This document shows, piece after piece, positions 1-12,416 of a stretch of 64,000 nucleotides of DNA. Source of the DNA: Gaeumannomyces sp. JS-464 (lineage: Eukaryota > Ascomycota > Sordariomycetes > Magnaporthales > Magnaporthaceae); contig NGZR01000002.1 of the NCBI GenBank assembly GCA_002197995.1, forward strand, positions 3,906,001 through 3,970,000, given 5' to 3'. How positions within the stretch are numbered: position 1 is the first letter of the stretch; each line of letters opens with the position of its first letter. Both the position numbers and the translations under genes were made by a program. The notes under the pieces are model-generated. The model had not been told where the DNA came from. It did not search any database and was given only the letters and a program-made list of their open reading frames with translations.

Positions 1-96
1 CTCGACAGTCTCGTCTGCCTATTTCACCAAAGACCCGAAAAAAACGAGTAAACGTTCGGACCCGATGTGAAAATCAGGACAGTCGTGAAAAGCCCC

Positions 97-2363
97 TTAC
101 CAACCGTTACCCCAAGAGTAGCACTTGCCGCCGGCGTTGACGCCCTTGTTGACAGCCAGGCAGTCGTTGTACTGCGACCGGCACTTGTCGTTGGCCGTCG
201 ACCACGAGTCGGGGAAGGAGACAGTCCTTCCAGCAATGGTCCTCTTCCATGGCCAACCGAAGTTGGGCTTGCTGCCCGGCCAGCCGTGGTTGTCGTCATC
301 GCTGCCAGACCAGCCATGGTTGTCATTGCTGCCAGGCCACCCGCCGTTCTTGTCGCTGCCAGGCCACCCGCCGTTCTTGTCGCTACCAGGCCACCCGCCG
401 TTCTTGTCGCTACCAGGCCATCCGCCGTTCTTGTCGCTACCGGGCCATCCGCCGTTCTTGTCACTACCAGGCCATCCGCCGTTCTTGTCACTACCGGGCC
501 ATCCGCCGTTGTTGCTGCCAGGCCACCCATTGTTGCCGTCCTTGGCCTTGCAGCCCTCGGCATAGACCTTGACGCAGTCGTCGTACTGCTCCTTGCAGGC
601 GTCCTGGCAGGCGTTGGGGACGCCGCCGTGAGGGTAGCTCTTGCACTTGGAGCTGTCCGAGTCAGTGTAAAGCTTCCACTCATTGCCCGACTGGTAGTCG
701 TGCTTAATATCGTTGCAAGTCACGACAGGGAGCTCGATGCCACCGACGGGGTTACCCGGGCCGTAGTTGTACTTCCAGCTGGAGGGCTGCTTGCAGATGT
801 TGGTAACGGTCGGCACGGGACACTTGCTGGTGGTGGTGGGCTTGGTGGGCTGCGTGGTAGTCGTGGGCTTGGTAGGTGCGCTAGTGGTGGCGGGCTTCGA
901 GGTCGTTGTCGGCTTGCATGGAACCGTGATGGTCTTGGTTGTGGGCTTGCCCGAAGGACCCTTGACAGGCGGCTTCTGCTTGAACCAGTCGTTCTTGGAG
1001 CACTTGCTCTTGGGGGGGTGCTTGCAGTAGCGGTCGCAGCTGTCGCACCACTGCTGGAAGTTGAAGCACTCGACGACTCCAGGCCAGCCAGCCTGCTTGA
1101 AGCATGCGGCAATTTGAAGCTTGCAGTTGGAGGAAGCGCTCTTGCAATCATCGTGGTTCTCCCAGTTAGGAAGCTCACCAGAGCACCAGTTGCCGCACTT
1201 GTACTCGCACTTGGGCGTAGTGACAATGGTGGTCACACAGACGGCGCTAGAGGTCGTCGAGGTGGTAGGGGTCGGGGGCTTGGTAGTCGTCGGGGGCTTG
1301 GTAGTCGTCGGGGCTTGGTAGTCACTGGAGGCTGAGTGGTGGTGGACTCGCAGCTAGTAGAGGGGGTAGTCGATGAGCTGCTAGACGCCGGGGTCGTAGT
1401 CGAGGAGCTGCTGGCAGTCGAGGACGTGCTAACAGTCGACGAGCAGCTGGTGGAGGTGGATACAACTGAGGTCGAAGTGGAAGACGAAGAAGTCGATGGC
1501 CAAGCAGTGGTCGATGATGATGACGACGAGGGAGGCGTGTAAACCGCAAGGCTCCAAAGACTCGAGGTCATTGGAAACCCAGATGTTCACACGCGAGCTG
1601 CCACCGCAGTTCTCCTTTGCGTCACCCTTGCAAGCCATGTTGCACTCAGAGGCGGGAGCGGGCATGGTGCCGTTGCCCATAACCACACCACACCAGCACT
1701 CCTGGCCGTACTCAGTTCCGGCAAACGGGAAGCCCTTTGACTTGCAGGCAGCCAGGCACTTGGACGTGGTGGCGGTGCTCGCGTCCCAGGGCTGGCCAGT
1801 CACATCCTGGACGGGGTACGCCAGGGTCTTACCCTGATTGGCGTTGCTCGTGTAGCATCCAATGTTCTTGAAGTGCTCGATGTTGGTCTCGTTGACGTGC
1901 TTGAAGGTTGGGTCTTGCCAGATAGAGATGCGAGAGTTGCCACCGCATGTCTGCGTCTTGTTTCCGGTGCAAGGAAGGTTGCACTCAGCCTCAGGGGCCT
2001 CGGGGCCGTTCACACTGGCGCCGCAGTAGCAGTCTCCGTAGTACTCCAGTCCCGCGTAGCGGTATCCGTTGCCCTGAAAATGCATGACCCCTGTTAGTTC
2101 CGACATTCTTGGATTTGTGTCATGGAAATCAGCAGTCGGCATACCTTGCAGTCAGCCACACACATCTCGACGGTCATGTTGTCACGGGACAACGGGCTCT
2201 TGAAGCTGAGGGTGTCAGGCTTGTCGACGTCCTTGTAGCAGCCCGAGTAGACAAAGGGCTGGAAGGGCGACAGGCATGGCGGGAGGGCGACGGTCCAGGC
2301 ATGAGTCTGGCCGACGAACGAGACGACGGCGGCCGCCGCGGCAAGGGAGCGCAGGCTTGCCAT
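97..2363 (-). CDS. Secreted WSC-domain protein with Ser/Thr linker and Gly-Trp-Pro-Gly-Ser repeat array
   Basis: Start is the ATG at 2363, opening a signal peptide (MASLRSLAAAAAVV...THA). Exon 1 is 2145-2363, followed by a 71-bp intron 2074-2144 (GTATGC...TTTTCAG), and exon 2 runs to the TAA at 97. About 731 aa after frame correction. Two WSC modules follow the signal peptide, each with the CYxD/CYTS, YCGA/WCGV and CGGxSR cysteine motifs. Then comes a mucin-like Ser/Thr/Pro linker, a cysteine-rich segment (CEYKCGNWC), a TTTKP linker, a second cysteine block (CQDACKEQYDDC), six GGWPGSDKN repeats and a last block (CRSQYNDC). There is no C-terminal membrane helix, so it is probably secreted. WSC domains are thought to bind cell-wall glycans; the role here is unknown. 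The Ser/Thr linker lies in another frame (shifts near 1535-1575 and at 1310-1313, where one of three C5 runs is C4). An alternative is an intron at 1332-1463, but that would discard the linker. Confidence 0.8.
332..493 (-). repeat. 27-bp coding minisatellite (six units, GGWPGSDKN)
   Basis: Six head-to-tail 27-bp units lie inside the WSC gene, at 332, 359, 386, 413, 440 and 467, differing by one to four bases. A degenerate 24-bp unit and further Gly-Trp-Pro-Gly variants flank them on both sides. Each unit encodes nine residues, so changes in copy number keep the frame. Confidence 0.95.
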
Positions 2364-5300
2364 GGTGGGCAAGCGAGACGTTGGAAACGCTTGCTCAACG
2401 GAAAATGAGAAATAAGACAAGGAAAAAAAAAAAAAAGGGGGCGACCCGGAGGATGGGTATGTGATGTGCTTTGGCAAAACGAATGACCAAAAACAAGCGA
2501 GTGACTGACCCAATATGCCAATACCGCGAGATATCAGGCAGAGGAGAGGGATGGAGGAGTAAGAGGGGAAAATGTCGATCAGCTGGAGGCGATCGTCAGG
2601 CCATACTTATACAGACCCAGCCCGGTCTGGCCCAACCCGCCTCCCCTGAACAGAGGGTCCGGCTATGTGGAGGGGAACGACCCGATAGCCAGCAGCAGGC
2701 AAGGGCTGGGCTCAGGCTCAGGTCTGCCGGGAGCAGGACGAGGCTTGGCGGCACAATGGCCGCCAGCGGCGTGGGGCAGAAGGCACAGCTCCACGAGGTA
2801 AACAAAAAAGGGCCATGGCTGCTAGGCCTGGGCCGCCGTGGCCCACACAGCTGACGACCTGGGCCAGTCGCAACAGGCAGAGGCCGATCTTCCGGCTCTC
2901 GGGTGTGGGCCGACCAGGCTGGCCGGCAATGCGACCCCACGGGCGACTCCCCAGGGTGCTCTTGAGCCATCATACGAAAGATTGCAGAGTGAACGAGATT
3001 GCACCCCTCGCACGGGCTCTCGGGGTCTGTCTGCGGACAGCCCAAAGGAATCGGCGTGCTGAAAGATGGGTGCAGCTGCGTAAGCATCCATCGACTGAGG
3101 AAGCACGCGGTCTGGTACGGAGATTTGTATGTGCAGATGCACTGCGACAGATAGGTCGGCATGTCGGCATTCCCGTCGTGGCGGTGTCACAAACATGGCA
3201 TCCCATGGACCCTAACGCCTCGGGAGCTTGCGTGCGCGTGGCGGACGCCTCTTTGGGCTTCGAGTCTGTCTGCACTAACAAAAACACCCGCCGAGCCTGC
3301 AGGCGTAGAATGTGAGAATACGAGCATCATGAACTCCGCGCTTGGACACCCCCGCCAACATCTGGTCACCGTCTTGGACGAGGGGTGGACGCCATGACCT
3401 CCAAAAAGCAGATTTGCGAAGGGGGTTTTGCAGCAGAATCTTAGGGTTGTGTGCTCAGTAGTGTGGTGGGAGCAGCCCACCCAGGAGGAACTTCCCAGAC
3501 CTGAAGCTGTGATGGATGACATGACCAGCCAAGTGGGTGCTTATTTTGGGCGCACCTATACCGACCGGCACCAACCTGAACCGTCGTATCGCTTGGTTCT
3601 TTTGTCTGTGCCTCTTTCCTTGTGCTGAGCGGGGAGGGGAAAAAAGGGGGCACAGCGCTGGCGCCGATCATTACCCCGAGCTGCATGGTGGCCCCTGTCG
3701 ACGGCGTCCCTGAACTTTCCCAAAGCGGACAACAAGAAGGTGCGGACGGGAAGGCGCTTGGCACCACTTGGCACGTCTCTCAGCAGCGAACGACAAGAGA
3801 TGGAACAGACCACAGCCTGCCCGTGTGAAAAAGCACGGAGGAGCGCACGGGCTCCGACCACATCAGATTCTCCACAAGAAAACGAAATGAGTGGGGCTGG
3901 GCCCCTGCGGCGGTGATGAGCCGTTGGCTCGTTCCTGCATTAGCACATTGTGTTTACATACTGTACGGCGGTGGGTTGGACGGATAGGATCCTCACCCCT
4001 GCTCCTGTTCTTCTTTTGCGTGCCCGTCGCCAGGCACCACCTCTCCATGGTTCGCCGTCGGATATCACGTAGTGGACGAAAAAGCCGCCCCGCCAAGAGC
4101 GTAGCAACACCACGACCACAGATGCATGTTTGGGCCCTGCGTCTGACTCGACGTCCTGTGCCCCCCCCTTCACTTTCTATCTTTTTATTTAGGTGCTTTC
4201 ACGGCACAGATGAGGCTTTTTGGCGCAGCCGACATGTGTGGCTCCTCGGCAGCATCTCCCCTACCTACCACCTAAGTGGCAGGATGCAGACGCAAGCGCG
4301 CCTCTCAGGAAATTAATTGCCCCTAAAAAAGGTGGCTTTTTATGGGATGGCCGCACCCAGCCAGTCACGCTGCACGTCAGTCCGAACCAGAAGGAGCCCA
4401 GATGTGGTCGCGTCCCCTGGCCTCACGGGCCAGGCCTACTTGCTTATTTTCGCCCCCTTTGTCCTGTGCACTGTTGCTCGAATCACCATCACCCAGGTTC
4501 TCAACGTTGTCTCCAGGCTGATGCTAGCTCTCGAATTACCTAGATCTTAATACCGCCAGATATGAGGCTCCGCCTGCGAGAATGAGCGAGCTCAATCGGC
4601 GGCCGTTCGCACAGGGACATACGTTGCGCAAACTACCAGCAGGTGGTGCTTGGGCATATTATCGTCCACAGACCCAGGGCTACTTCCCTCCTGAGAGAAA
4701 ACTTCGTGTGGTTCCCGCCCGACGTTGCATCCACTTTGTCGCCATCTGCCGTATGTACGGTGCAGGCGTGCTCGAGCACGTCCACCCACCAGTGCCTTTT
4801 TTTTTTTCCCCCGCCCTTTTTTCTTTTTTCTTTTTCAGACCATCTCATCTCGGAGGTTTGGTTCGGCAGCCGTCCAAGTCGGCAGCTGAAGGAGATTGGC
4901 TACCGCACCACATACCTGCCACAGGCCGTCATCCGGAGACAATACAGAAAATGCCGAGAAACTAGAAATACCTGGAAGCGGTCCGTTCTAAGAAAAGAAG
5001 AGCGCTAAATTATAGGCGTTCTTCGTTTTTATACCCAAATAGGTCGATGGCGTTTCAAGCGCCTCAAGCCGGCTCCTCAAGCCGGCCCCCGAGGAGGCAC
5101 AGCAGCAGCAAAACGAACACTTCCTGAATGGCCGGGTGTATCAACCGACCTGATTCCTGTAGAATTTACTCGGGCCTGATCGGCTGCAGAGATCGGTTCA
5201 GAACAACAAGAGACGAGCACGGGAGTAGGCGCCATGCATTGTTCATCGTCAGATCCCTTGGTCAGGCCCCTGCGCCCCGGAGACGCTTCTGTCGATCGTT

Positions 5301-5937
5301 GCCTCGATCTGCTTGGTCTGTCTGCCATATTGGCTTGGCTTGGTGCAGCTTCTCCGCCACTGCTGAGTCCTGGTAAACTGCAAAATGGATCCAATTTCAG
5401 GTGGTGTCAGGCCGCTCAGGCACAGCTCGCTGATTCCGCCCTAAGCGCCGTTAAGTCTTTTAGCCTGACAGATGCCTCGGGCCCGGTGGTAGAAGTGATG
5501 ACGCCAGACGCGCCCATTGTTGCTGTCTGCTTTGTCACATAATGCCGAGCGGCCCGAGGCTGCCACAGAAGTGACGGCGCCTGTTGGTCTTCTATCAAAT
5601 GCTCAACGCAGACACGTGGCCCACGCACATGGATGGGCAAGCAAGCGTCCGTCGAGAGAACGGTGGAACTGGAGCGTGTCGAACAGACAGTGATGGAAGA
5701 TCAAGACATCTAACGCAAACGTGGGCTCAAGTCCCTTCCTTGGCCTTTCCATTCTAGGCGCCCACCCAAAGATTCGCAGGACCGCCCCGAACAGACGAGC
5801 CCGGTGGTGATGCTAGAATTACACACTGCCTTGCCAAATCAACCAAACCCAAACTCCCGATGCAAATTAAAAAGGGAAGAAGTCCCATTTCTGCCTTTCA
5901 CCGCTTTTTTTTCTGTCTCCCAGGCCGCGTGCCTGAT
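2364..5937. other. Intergenic, 3.6 kb, no gene supported
   Basis: This stretch lies upstream of the WSC gene and downstream of eIF3a. Open frames are short, overlap each other on both strands, and contain no recognisable domain or plausible splice pattern. There is an A14 run near 2427 and a pyrimidine-rich block near 4795-4842. I see no tRNA-like or other structured RNA gene. Confidence 0.6.
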
Positions 5938-8900
5938 CTAGTTCCCAGCGTTTTCGCGGCGAAACTTGGGCACGTACTTGCCTGGCGCCCCGGAGGCAGT
6001 CAGAGACTCCTTTGGAGGCGCCGAGGAATCGTCGCGGCCGGCTTGCCCGTCACGCTCACGGACCTCCCGGCCATTCTCGCCACGGCCCGAGTCGGTACGG
6101 CTGGCCATCGGGGGCCCCCTGCCCGACGCAGACCGGCTGGGCAGGTCACGCTCAGCACCACCTGCGGCGCTCCTGGAAGCCTCACGGTCACGCCAGCTGG
6201 ATTTGCTGCCACCAGGGCCAACAAGGTTGAGGCGCGGCGGGCCGCCAGCGGACCTGTCGTTGGAGTCGGTGCGCTCCATCGGGGTGCCCATCCGAGCTGG
6301 CGGTCCCGGAGGAGGCGCGCCTTCGGAGGCATTTTGCGAAGGAACCCTGTCTCGCCAGCTGGGCTTGGCCCCTGCCAGTTGGAGACGCGGCGGCCCACCA
6401 GAGGACTCTACGGCTCTCTGCGGAGGTGCCACAGGAGGTGCGGCGGACATCTTCTCTTTCTCCCGCTTGCGCCTCTCGAGGGCCTCCTCCTCGCGGCGAG
6501 CCTGCAGAGCCGCCTTCTCCGCCATCTCCTGCCGCTCTTGCTCGCGCTGGGCCTTGATCTTAGCAAGCTCCTCCTTTCTTGCCTCCTCGCGCTTCTTCTG
6601 CTCCTCCTTCTCTCTGGCGGCACGCTCCTCCGCCTCGCGGAGCAGTCGCTCCTCCTCCTCCTTCGCCCTCTTCTCTCGAAGCTTGCGCTCGCGGTGCTCC
6701 TTCATCCGTGCCGCAATCTGCTTTTCCAGCTCCTTCTCCGCATCACGGCGACGCTTCTCAAACTCGTTGCCACGACGCGCGTGGAGCTGCTGCTTGAACG
6801 TTTCGTAGTGGGGCATCAAACGGCTCAGGCGGTGCTTGAGCTCCACGCTCTCGGTGTGCTTGATCTTGGACTCCTTCAGTGTCTCCTCCTTCATGACGTT
6901 GTATGCCACAAGGTCCCGCTCCTTCTGTGTCTCGTAGTCCGCACCAAGCTTCTTGACCTCCTCCTTACGGTAGGCCCGTTCCAAGTGATCGATGCGCTTG
7001 CCCGTGATCCGAAGTTTCTCGTTAATGTCGTTCTTTTCACGCTCCAACTGTGCGACCTTGATGGCGCGGATCTGGGATGTGTCGAGATTGGCCAGGTCCT
7101 CCGTGTTGAGGTCGAGAGCATTAGGTCCAATCTTAAGGTCCTTAATAAGACTCTCAGCCTCCTTCTTGCGGATCTCTTGGAGCTCCTTCTCCTGCCTCTT
7201 GCGCTCGCGCTCCTTTTGCTCCTCGGCCAGGCGCTGTTGCTCCGCTTCCAGGAGTGCTTGCTCCCGGAGCCTCTTCATCTTGGCATTCTCCTTTTCACGC
7301 TTCGCTTGCAGCTCCGATGCCTCCTCCTTGCGCTTTTGGATAATGTCCTTCCTGGCGAGAATGTCGCGGTGCTCCTTGTCGGCGCCAGCCTTGGCTCGCG
7401 CCAGGGCGGCATCGCGAGCCTTGATCCGCGACTCGTTGAAGGAGGGATCGACATAGTAGCAGGTCGTGTACAAGGCCTTGCCCAGACGCACAAGCTGCGA
7501 GCGGACAATCTCTGAAGGCGTCCTCTGGAGCCTCTGCACGGTCCCGCTCTCCGCCTCAGCAGAACCAGCAGCAGAGCCCGAGTGGGAAGCCTTGGAAGAG
7601 GAGAAAATGTCGGTATCGAAGCTCAGCACGCCGGTAGCGTGATCCATGCGGATAGCAAGATCTCCCTTCTTGTTGCCGTTCATGATGAACTTCTCAACAG
7701 TAGCGCGGGTGACCTGGAAAGGCTCAGGGAATTGCGCCAAGCTCTCGACAAACTCGAGATCAACCGTCTCGTAGACCTGAGACAGCTGCTGGAAGAGCCT
7801 GGTGAGAATGACCTGCTGCAGAGGAAGGACGTACTTCTGCATGTCGGCATCGGCGCCGATCTGAGCCAGGATGGGAGAAATCTTCTTGCAGATGGACAGC
7901 GGGTGGAAGTCAACCTCGAGAATGTTGTAAAGATCCCTGATCTCAGGGCGGGCCTGTTGGAGAAGAGACTTGGAGAGGGCATCCTTGAATAGCACAGCAC
8001 GGGTCGGGGCCTGGCTCATGTTGAGCAGGTGCGTGAGGCGCGAGTTCTTGTTCTTCTTGGCCTCGTCGAAGTCAACCATGGCGCCACGGGAGCGCGTGGT
8101 ACTGATGACGGGTATGGACAGGGCCGAAAGCAGCACAAACGAGGCGGCCCTCTGGAGGTCGGCGTTCGTGGCTGGAGGGTTGTCGGCCTTCTTGCCCTGT
8201 CCACTGGCAACGATGGCGGCAGACTGGCGAAGCAGCGAGTAGTAGCGAGACCAAGCGGCGGCGTGGAAGAGGTAGTTCTCACCCACGAGGAAGATTCGGG
8301 TCAGCTTTTCGTAGTAGTTCGCCATCATGACGTTCTTGGGGGGCGTTTGCTCAGGTTGAGCAAGGTGTGAATGTCCTCAACACTGCGGAAGGCCTCCTGC
8401 CAAAGCTCGAGCTCGACAGCGACGTTAAGCTGCTGGAAACGGGTCTCCAGGTGGCGCTGCAGGGTATCCGGGTCATTCAGGTTGATGGCATGCATCTGAG
8501 TCGAGTACTTGGCCGCAGTCTGGACATGGTTGCGGAGGAGCTCGCACAGGCGACGGAACTCGGTCTTCCTGGTGTACTTGAGGCAGAAGTCAAAGGCCTG
8601 CATGGCAGTACTCTGGTAGAGAAGCTCCAGGCGCGCATTATTGCGCAGAATGTCGAGAACGGTACGGTAAGCCTCCCAAAGGAACTTGAGCCAGGGGGTG
8701 ACGATGGCACGGTCGGTACGGTCGCGCGACTGCTCGCCAGAGACAGTGGCGAGGAGGATCGACTCAGGTGTCTCGGTGGCCTCGAGGTCGTCGACGTTGG
8801 TGGTGGCCGTGGCCTCGATGCTGGACTGGACCTCATCGGCCTTCTGCTGGGCGGCGGTGACCTTTTCCGCGGCCAGCTCAATGAATTTTTTCAAGACGAG

Positions 8901-9460
8901 CTTAAGTAGAAGAAACCGTGTGACGAGTTAGAGCCATGGAGACATACACACACGAACGCACACATGTTGGCAATGCACATGGGTGGGGCAACGCTCAAGG
9001 ACGTGGGGGTCAGCATGCAGAGAACAGATATGTACCTCGATAGTCCCGACGTTGGTGTTCTGGGCGATATTCTTGTACTGGTACAGGGCATCCTTGGCCA
9101 GCTTGCCCTTCTTCTGCTCAACGGAGAGCTCAACCAGAAGGAGCATCACCGGCTCCAGCGAGGCGATGGGAACATTGCGGGACCGCTTCGAGGTGATGTG
9201 CTCGTGGAGAAGGGTCAAGGCGGCGGGCGCCTGCTTGACGCCGATGAGCTCATTGGCGCGCTTGAGAACATTCTCTGGTTTTTGGTGGGGTGGAGGAGGC
9301 TGTTGCGGCAAGTCAGCGAGGGGATTCAAGACGGCGACGATGGTGGTTTATCTGTGGTGGCGGCAGACGGGGATAGTGGCAGAGCGAGGGGAGGGGTAAA
9401 ATGGCGCTGGTGGTCGAGGCGGCGTGGTGGCCATCAAGCGGGCAGGTAGAGACTTACCAT
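5938..9460 (-). CDS. TIF32: Eukaryotic translation initiation factor 3 subunit A (eIF3a / Tif32)
   Basis: Largest scaffold subunit of eIF3, which binds the 40S ribosome in the cytoplasm and organises mRNA recruitment. Exons: 9458-9460 (the ATG alone), 9036-9299, 5938-8900. Introns: 9300-9457 (GTAAGT...CAACAG) and 8901-9035 (GTACAT...TTAAG). The joined start reads [16 protein letters not shown], the fungal eIF3a N-terminus. The N-terminal half is helical and contains the PCI region ([16 protein letters not shown]). It is followed by a long Lys/Glu/Arg coiled coil (about residues 500-850) and a Gly/Pro/Arg/Ser-rich tail ending [13 protein letters not shown]. About 1076 aa, close to the family length. 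A frame shift at the G6 run 8338-8343, between SKRPP and [11 protein letters not shown], fits one lost base. Divergent from the G-gamma gene, 3 kb away. Confidence 0.95.
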
Positions 9461-12416
9461 GATGGGCAACCTCGCCTGCGGGCATCAAAAAAACGCAGGA
9501 CCGACTTGTGATTCCTCTGAGACGCAGCGCAAGTCAAAGGCGCGAGATAGCGGTGACTTGGCCGGCACTCTCGTCGATTTTGCGAGGTGTGCGCTCTCTA
9601 CCAGAGGAAGGGTCGGGTTCCGGCCGCCGCGATCGAAAAGGTTTTTGACCTACTGCTTCCTGTTTCTGTGGGCTCGGGCTGATGCGGAGCCCACATTCGG
9701 TTGGGTTTGGAGGGACAGGTAGCCAAGGCAGGTGTCATGTCACGTGCTTCGACCACTGCCGCCTCCGCCTTTGGGTTTGGATGGGGAGTCGGGCCGCTGG
9801 TCAATGAACAAAGCCCGCCCACTCGCCTTGGCTCTGGCTTTTGTTGCTCCCGAGTCTGTCCCCGCCCAAGCCCGCCGGTCTGACCTTGCAGCGGCTTGCA
9901 GCGGGCTCACGCCACAGACGGGAGCAGCCTCGATATGGTGGGCTGAAGAGGGGGTAAGGAGCCTGGCTACAGGTATGACCTGAATCCATCCCTTCAGCAC
10001 TCAGCTACCATCGCTTCCTTCCTGTTCATGGCCGCGTAGAATGTCGACGCAGTGCAGGCATGCGAGTTGAAAGGTTGCATGGTATAGGTACAGGAGGCAC
10101 ATAAGACCCGCACCGCGACGGACGTGACTGCCAGCGGCGGGGACAGCAACGACCGTATCTGCACCTATCGATAACTGGACTCGGTCTCGGACGCGGAGTT
10201 TTCCTCCGGTTGCCGCGTCTTGCACAGGTTGCGACGACGTTGCACTGATTGTGCCCAAGTCGGCAGGCAGGCCAGCAGGTATCCGCAGGCGCTGGCAGCG
10301 GGCCCGCGGTGCAATCTCGCCTATTCGCAGCCAGAGTCGTAGCAGCTGGCCAAAAAGCCACCACTAATGCAGCAGGACATATGGAGTGACCACGCTGGTC
10401 GGGATTTATTGTACCTGCATCAGGTGTACCTGCCTATCTGACCATCTCGGGCTGCTTCCCCAGAAATCGCACCGCGGCAACCCACCGCCACCAAGCAACG
10501 GCCGCTGCCTGTATTTCCCGCTAAGGTTACGTCGCGTCGGCTGCCAGCCCAGATGCACCAGGGGGTTGGCGGGCGTCGCAACTCCCGGCCGACTACAAGT
10601 GATTGCGTCTTTGACTAACCATTTAACGGGACGTGATCACGAGCGACAGGCGACGTGACTGCTTGCAGTTCGTTCTGCACAGTAGATCGACCGCTAGTGA
10701 GCATTTGCCCAGGACGACGGGACGGACGGGGCCAAGACGCACTGCGATTGGGAGTGTGGTGGTTCCATCTGCAATAAACAACCCAGCAAGGGATCCTGCA
10801 GTTGGCCCGAACGGCCTGACACGGGCCCCATCCCAGCCATTCATATCCAAGGCGGACCTGCGAGAAAGAGAGGGAGCGGAAGGAAGAGCGAGCAGGCAGG
10901 CAAGGGGAAAGAGGACGAGAGCGAGCGGCAGCTTCGGGGTCGAAATGGAATACCCGTAACACAGCATGACATGCCAAAAGAAGGAGAAGAAGAAGAAAAA
11001 AGAAAAAAAAGAAAAAAAAAAAAAAAAAAAAAGCCGGAGCTACCTCCGGAGCAAGAAGAAACAGAAACAACGAAATAAAACCACAATCATGCAGGCGCTC
11101 GTTGGATCAACGCCCCAGGCGAGTGAACATGGCAAAAGCAGCGCGAGATGGGATTGGCTTCCCCACCCTCCTGGCCGTTCGCTTGTGCAATAACGCGTCT
11201 GAACTCCGGGCCCCTCTTCGCCGCCTAGATGCATGCGGGACTGTGCCACTGGGTGCCTCCACCGCGCGACCGGGCCTACCCCTGGGCAGCCAATGGGGTG
11301 GGGAGATGCAATTTCCAGCTCCGAGAGAGCGAATCTTGCTTTGCTGGGCCCGCCAGGTCTCCTGCGCCATCCCTCCGCAAGCCCCTTACCGGCCAGAGTG
11401 GACACTTTTTATTAGGATTTGACAGGCGGAGGCTTCAGCACTGCTCTCTCCTAACCCGTCCATCCCATCCCGTCGTGTCTGTTCCATCGCTCCTTCGCAT
11501 CGGCTGCTCCCACCGATCGCAAATCGCACACCGTCCACCACCACGCCCAAATCCAATCCCCGCGCCATTCCGCCGCAGCCATCGCCGGCATTCCAGGCCC
11601 TCGCCGCCATTGCCAATCGCTCGTCGCCCTATCCTTTGCCTTCTTTTCTGCTCGACCCGACTGGCCATTCTATGTGAAACATAGAGTTCAATTGCCCAAA
11701 TCCGTCATCTGTAAGTCATTCGAGAGCAACAGCGAAAAAGAAAAAAGAAAAAAGAAGAAAAAAAATAGGAACCTCCCAGCCTCCCATCCACAAGCTCAAG
11801 ATTCCCATATCCGAATTTTTCTTTCCCCTTTCGCTTTCCCTCTTTGCATCACGTTGGACAGTATTTGTCCCTGTTTTCCCACCCTTTGCAACCCAAAGCC
11901 AAACGGCCCAAACAAAAACGGCAAGAGGCGGAAAACAAACGCCAGACCTCGCGATCTGGAACACACGCGGTGCCGCAAAAGGAGGGGGCCAGCAAAACCA
12001 AACTTGGAGGTGCTAGGGAGCAAGAGCCGGCAGCAGCGAAAGGGTAAACACAAAGAGCGAAAAAAGAGAGCCCGCCAGACGCAACCCGAAAGGCTGGAGC
12101 TCGACACCACCACCTCTACCTCGCAACCACCTCACCTGCCCGCAATCGCCACCGTCACGCTCGCTCGCACTCGTTCTGCTGCCACCGATTCCGTCGCTGA
12201 CTTGTCGCCATGAACGCACCACAGGATCGCGAGGGTCCGGACAAGCAGGAGCAGCAGCACAACCAGAACCGCCGCCCTGCCGCCCCTGGAAGCAGAAATA
12301 GCAGCAGTAGGCAGCCCCCACGGAGCGCACAGCCTGGCCCGTCGCGCCTGCCCGCCACCGCATCTCAGTCCTCTGCCGCCACCCGCGACTCGAGCCCGTC
12401 CGCCACCGTAGCCGAA
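9461..12416. other. Divergent promoter region between eIF3a and G-gamma, 3.0 kb
   Basis: Both flanking genes are transcribed outward from this spacer. No open frame has a recognisable product. An A-rich block at 10980-11032 ends in a 21-base A run (11012-11032). The segment from about 11400 to 12416 is pyrimidine-rich and then A-rich, as expected for a long 5' leader of the G-gamma gene. Confidence 0.55.

Noticed and set aside
332..493. Regular repeat considered as a CRISPR-like array
   Set aside because: Units are contiguous 27-mers with no spacers and are coding; the genome is eukaryotic.
67..1335. 422-codon open frame on the plus strand across the WSC gene
   Set aside because: It is the complement of a repeat-rich coding region. 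The Ala/Val/Arg-rich product follows from the minus-strand repeats and has no domain, whereas the minus strand has a signal peptide and WSC cysteines.
5860..7515. 551-codon plus-strand frame rich in Leu/Arg
   Set aside because: It lies opposite the Lys/Glu coiled coil of eIF3a; antisense of GAG/AAG-rich sequence gives long Leu/Ser/Phe frames without function.
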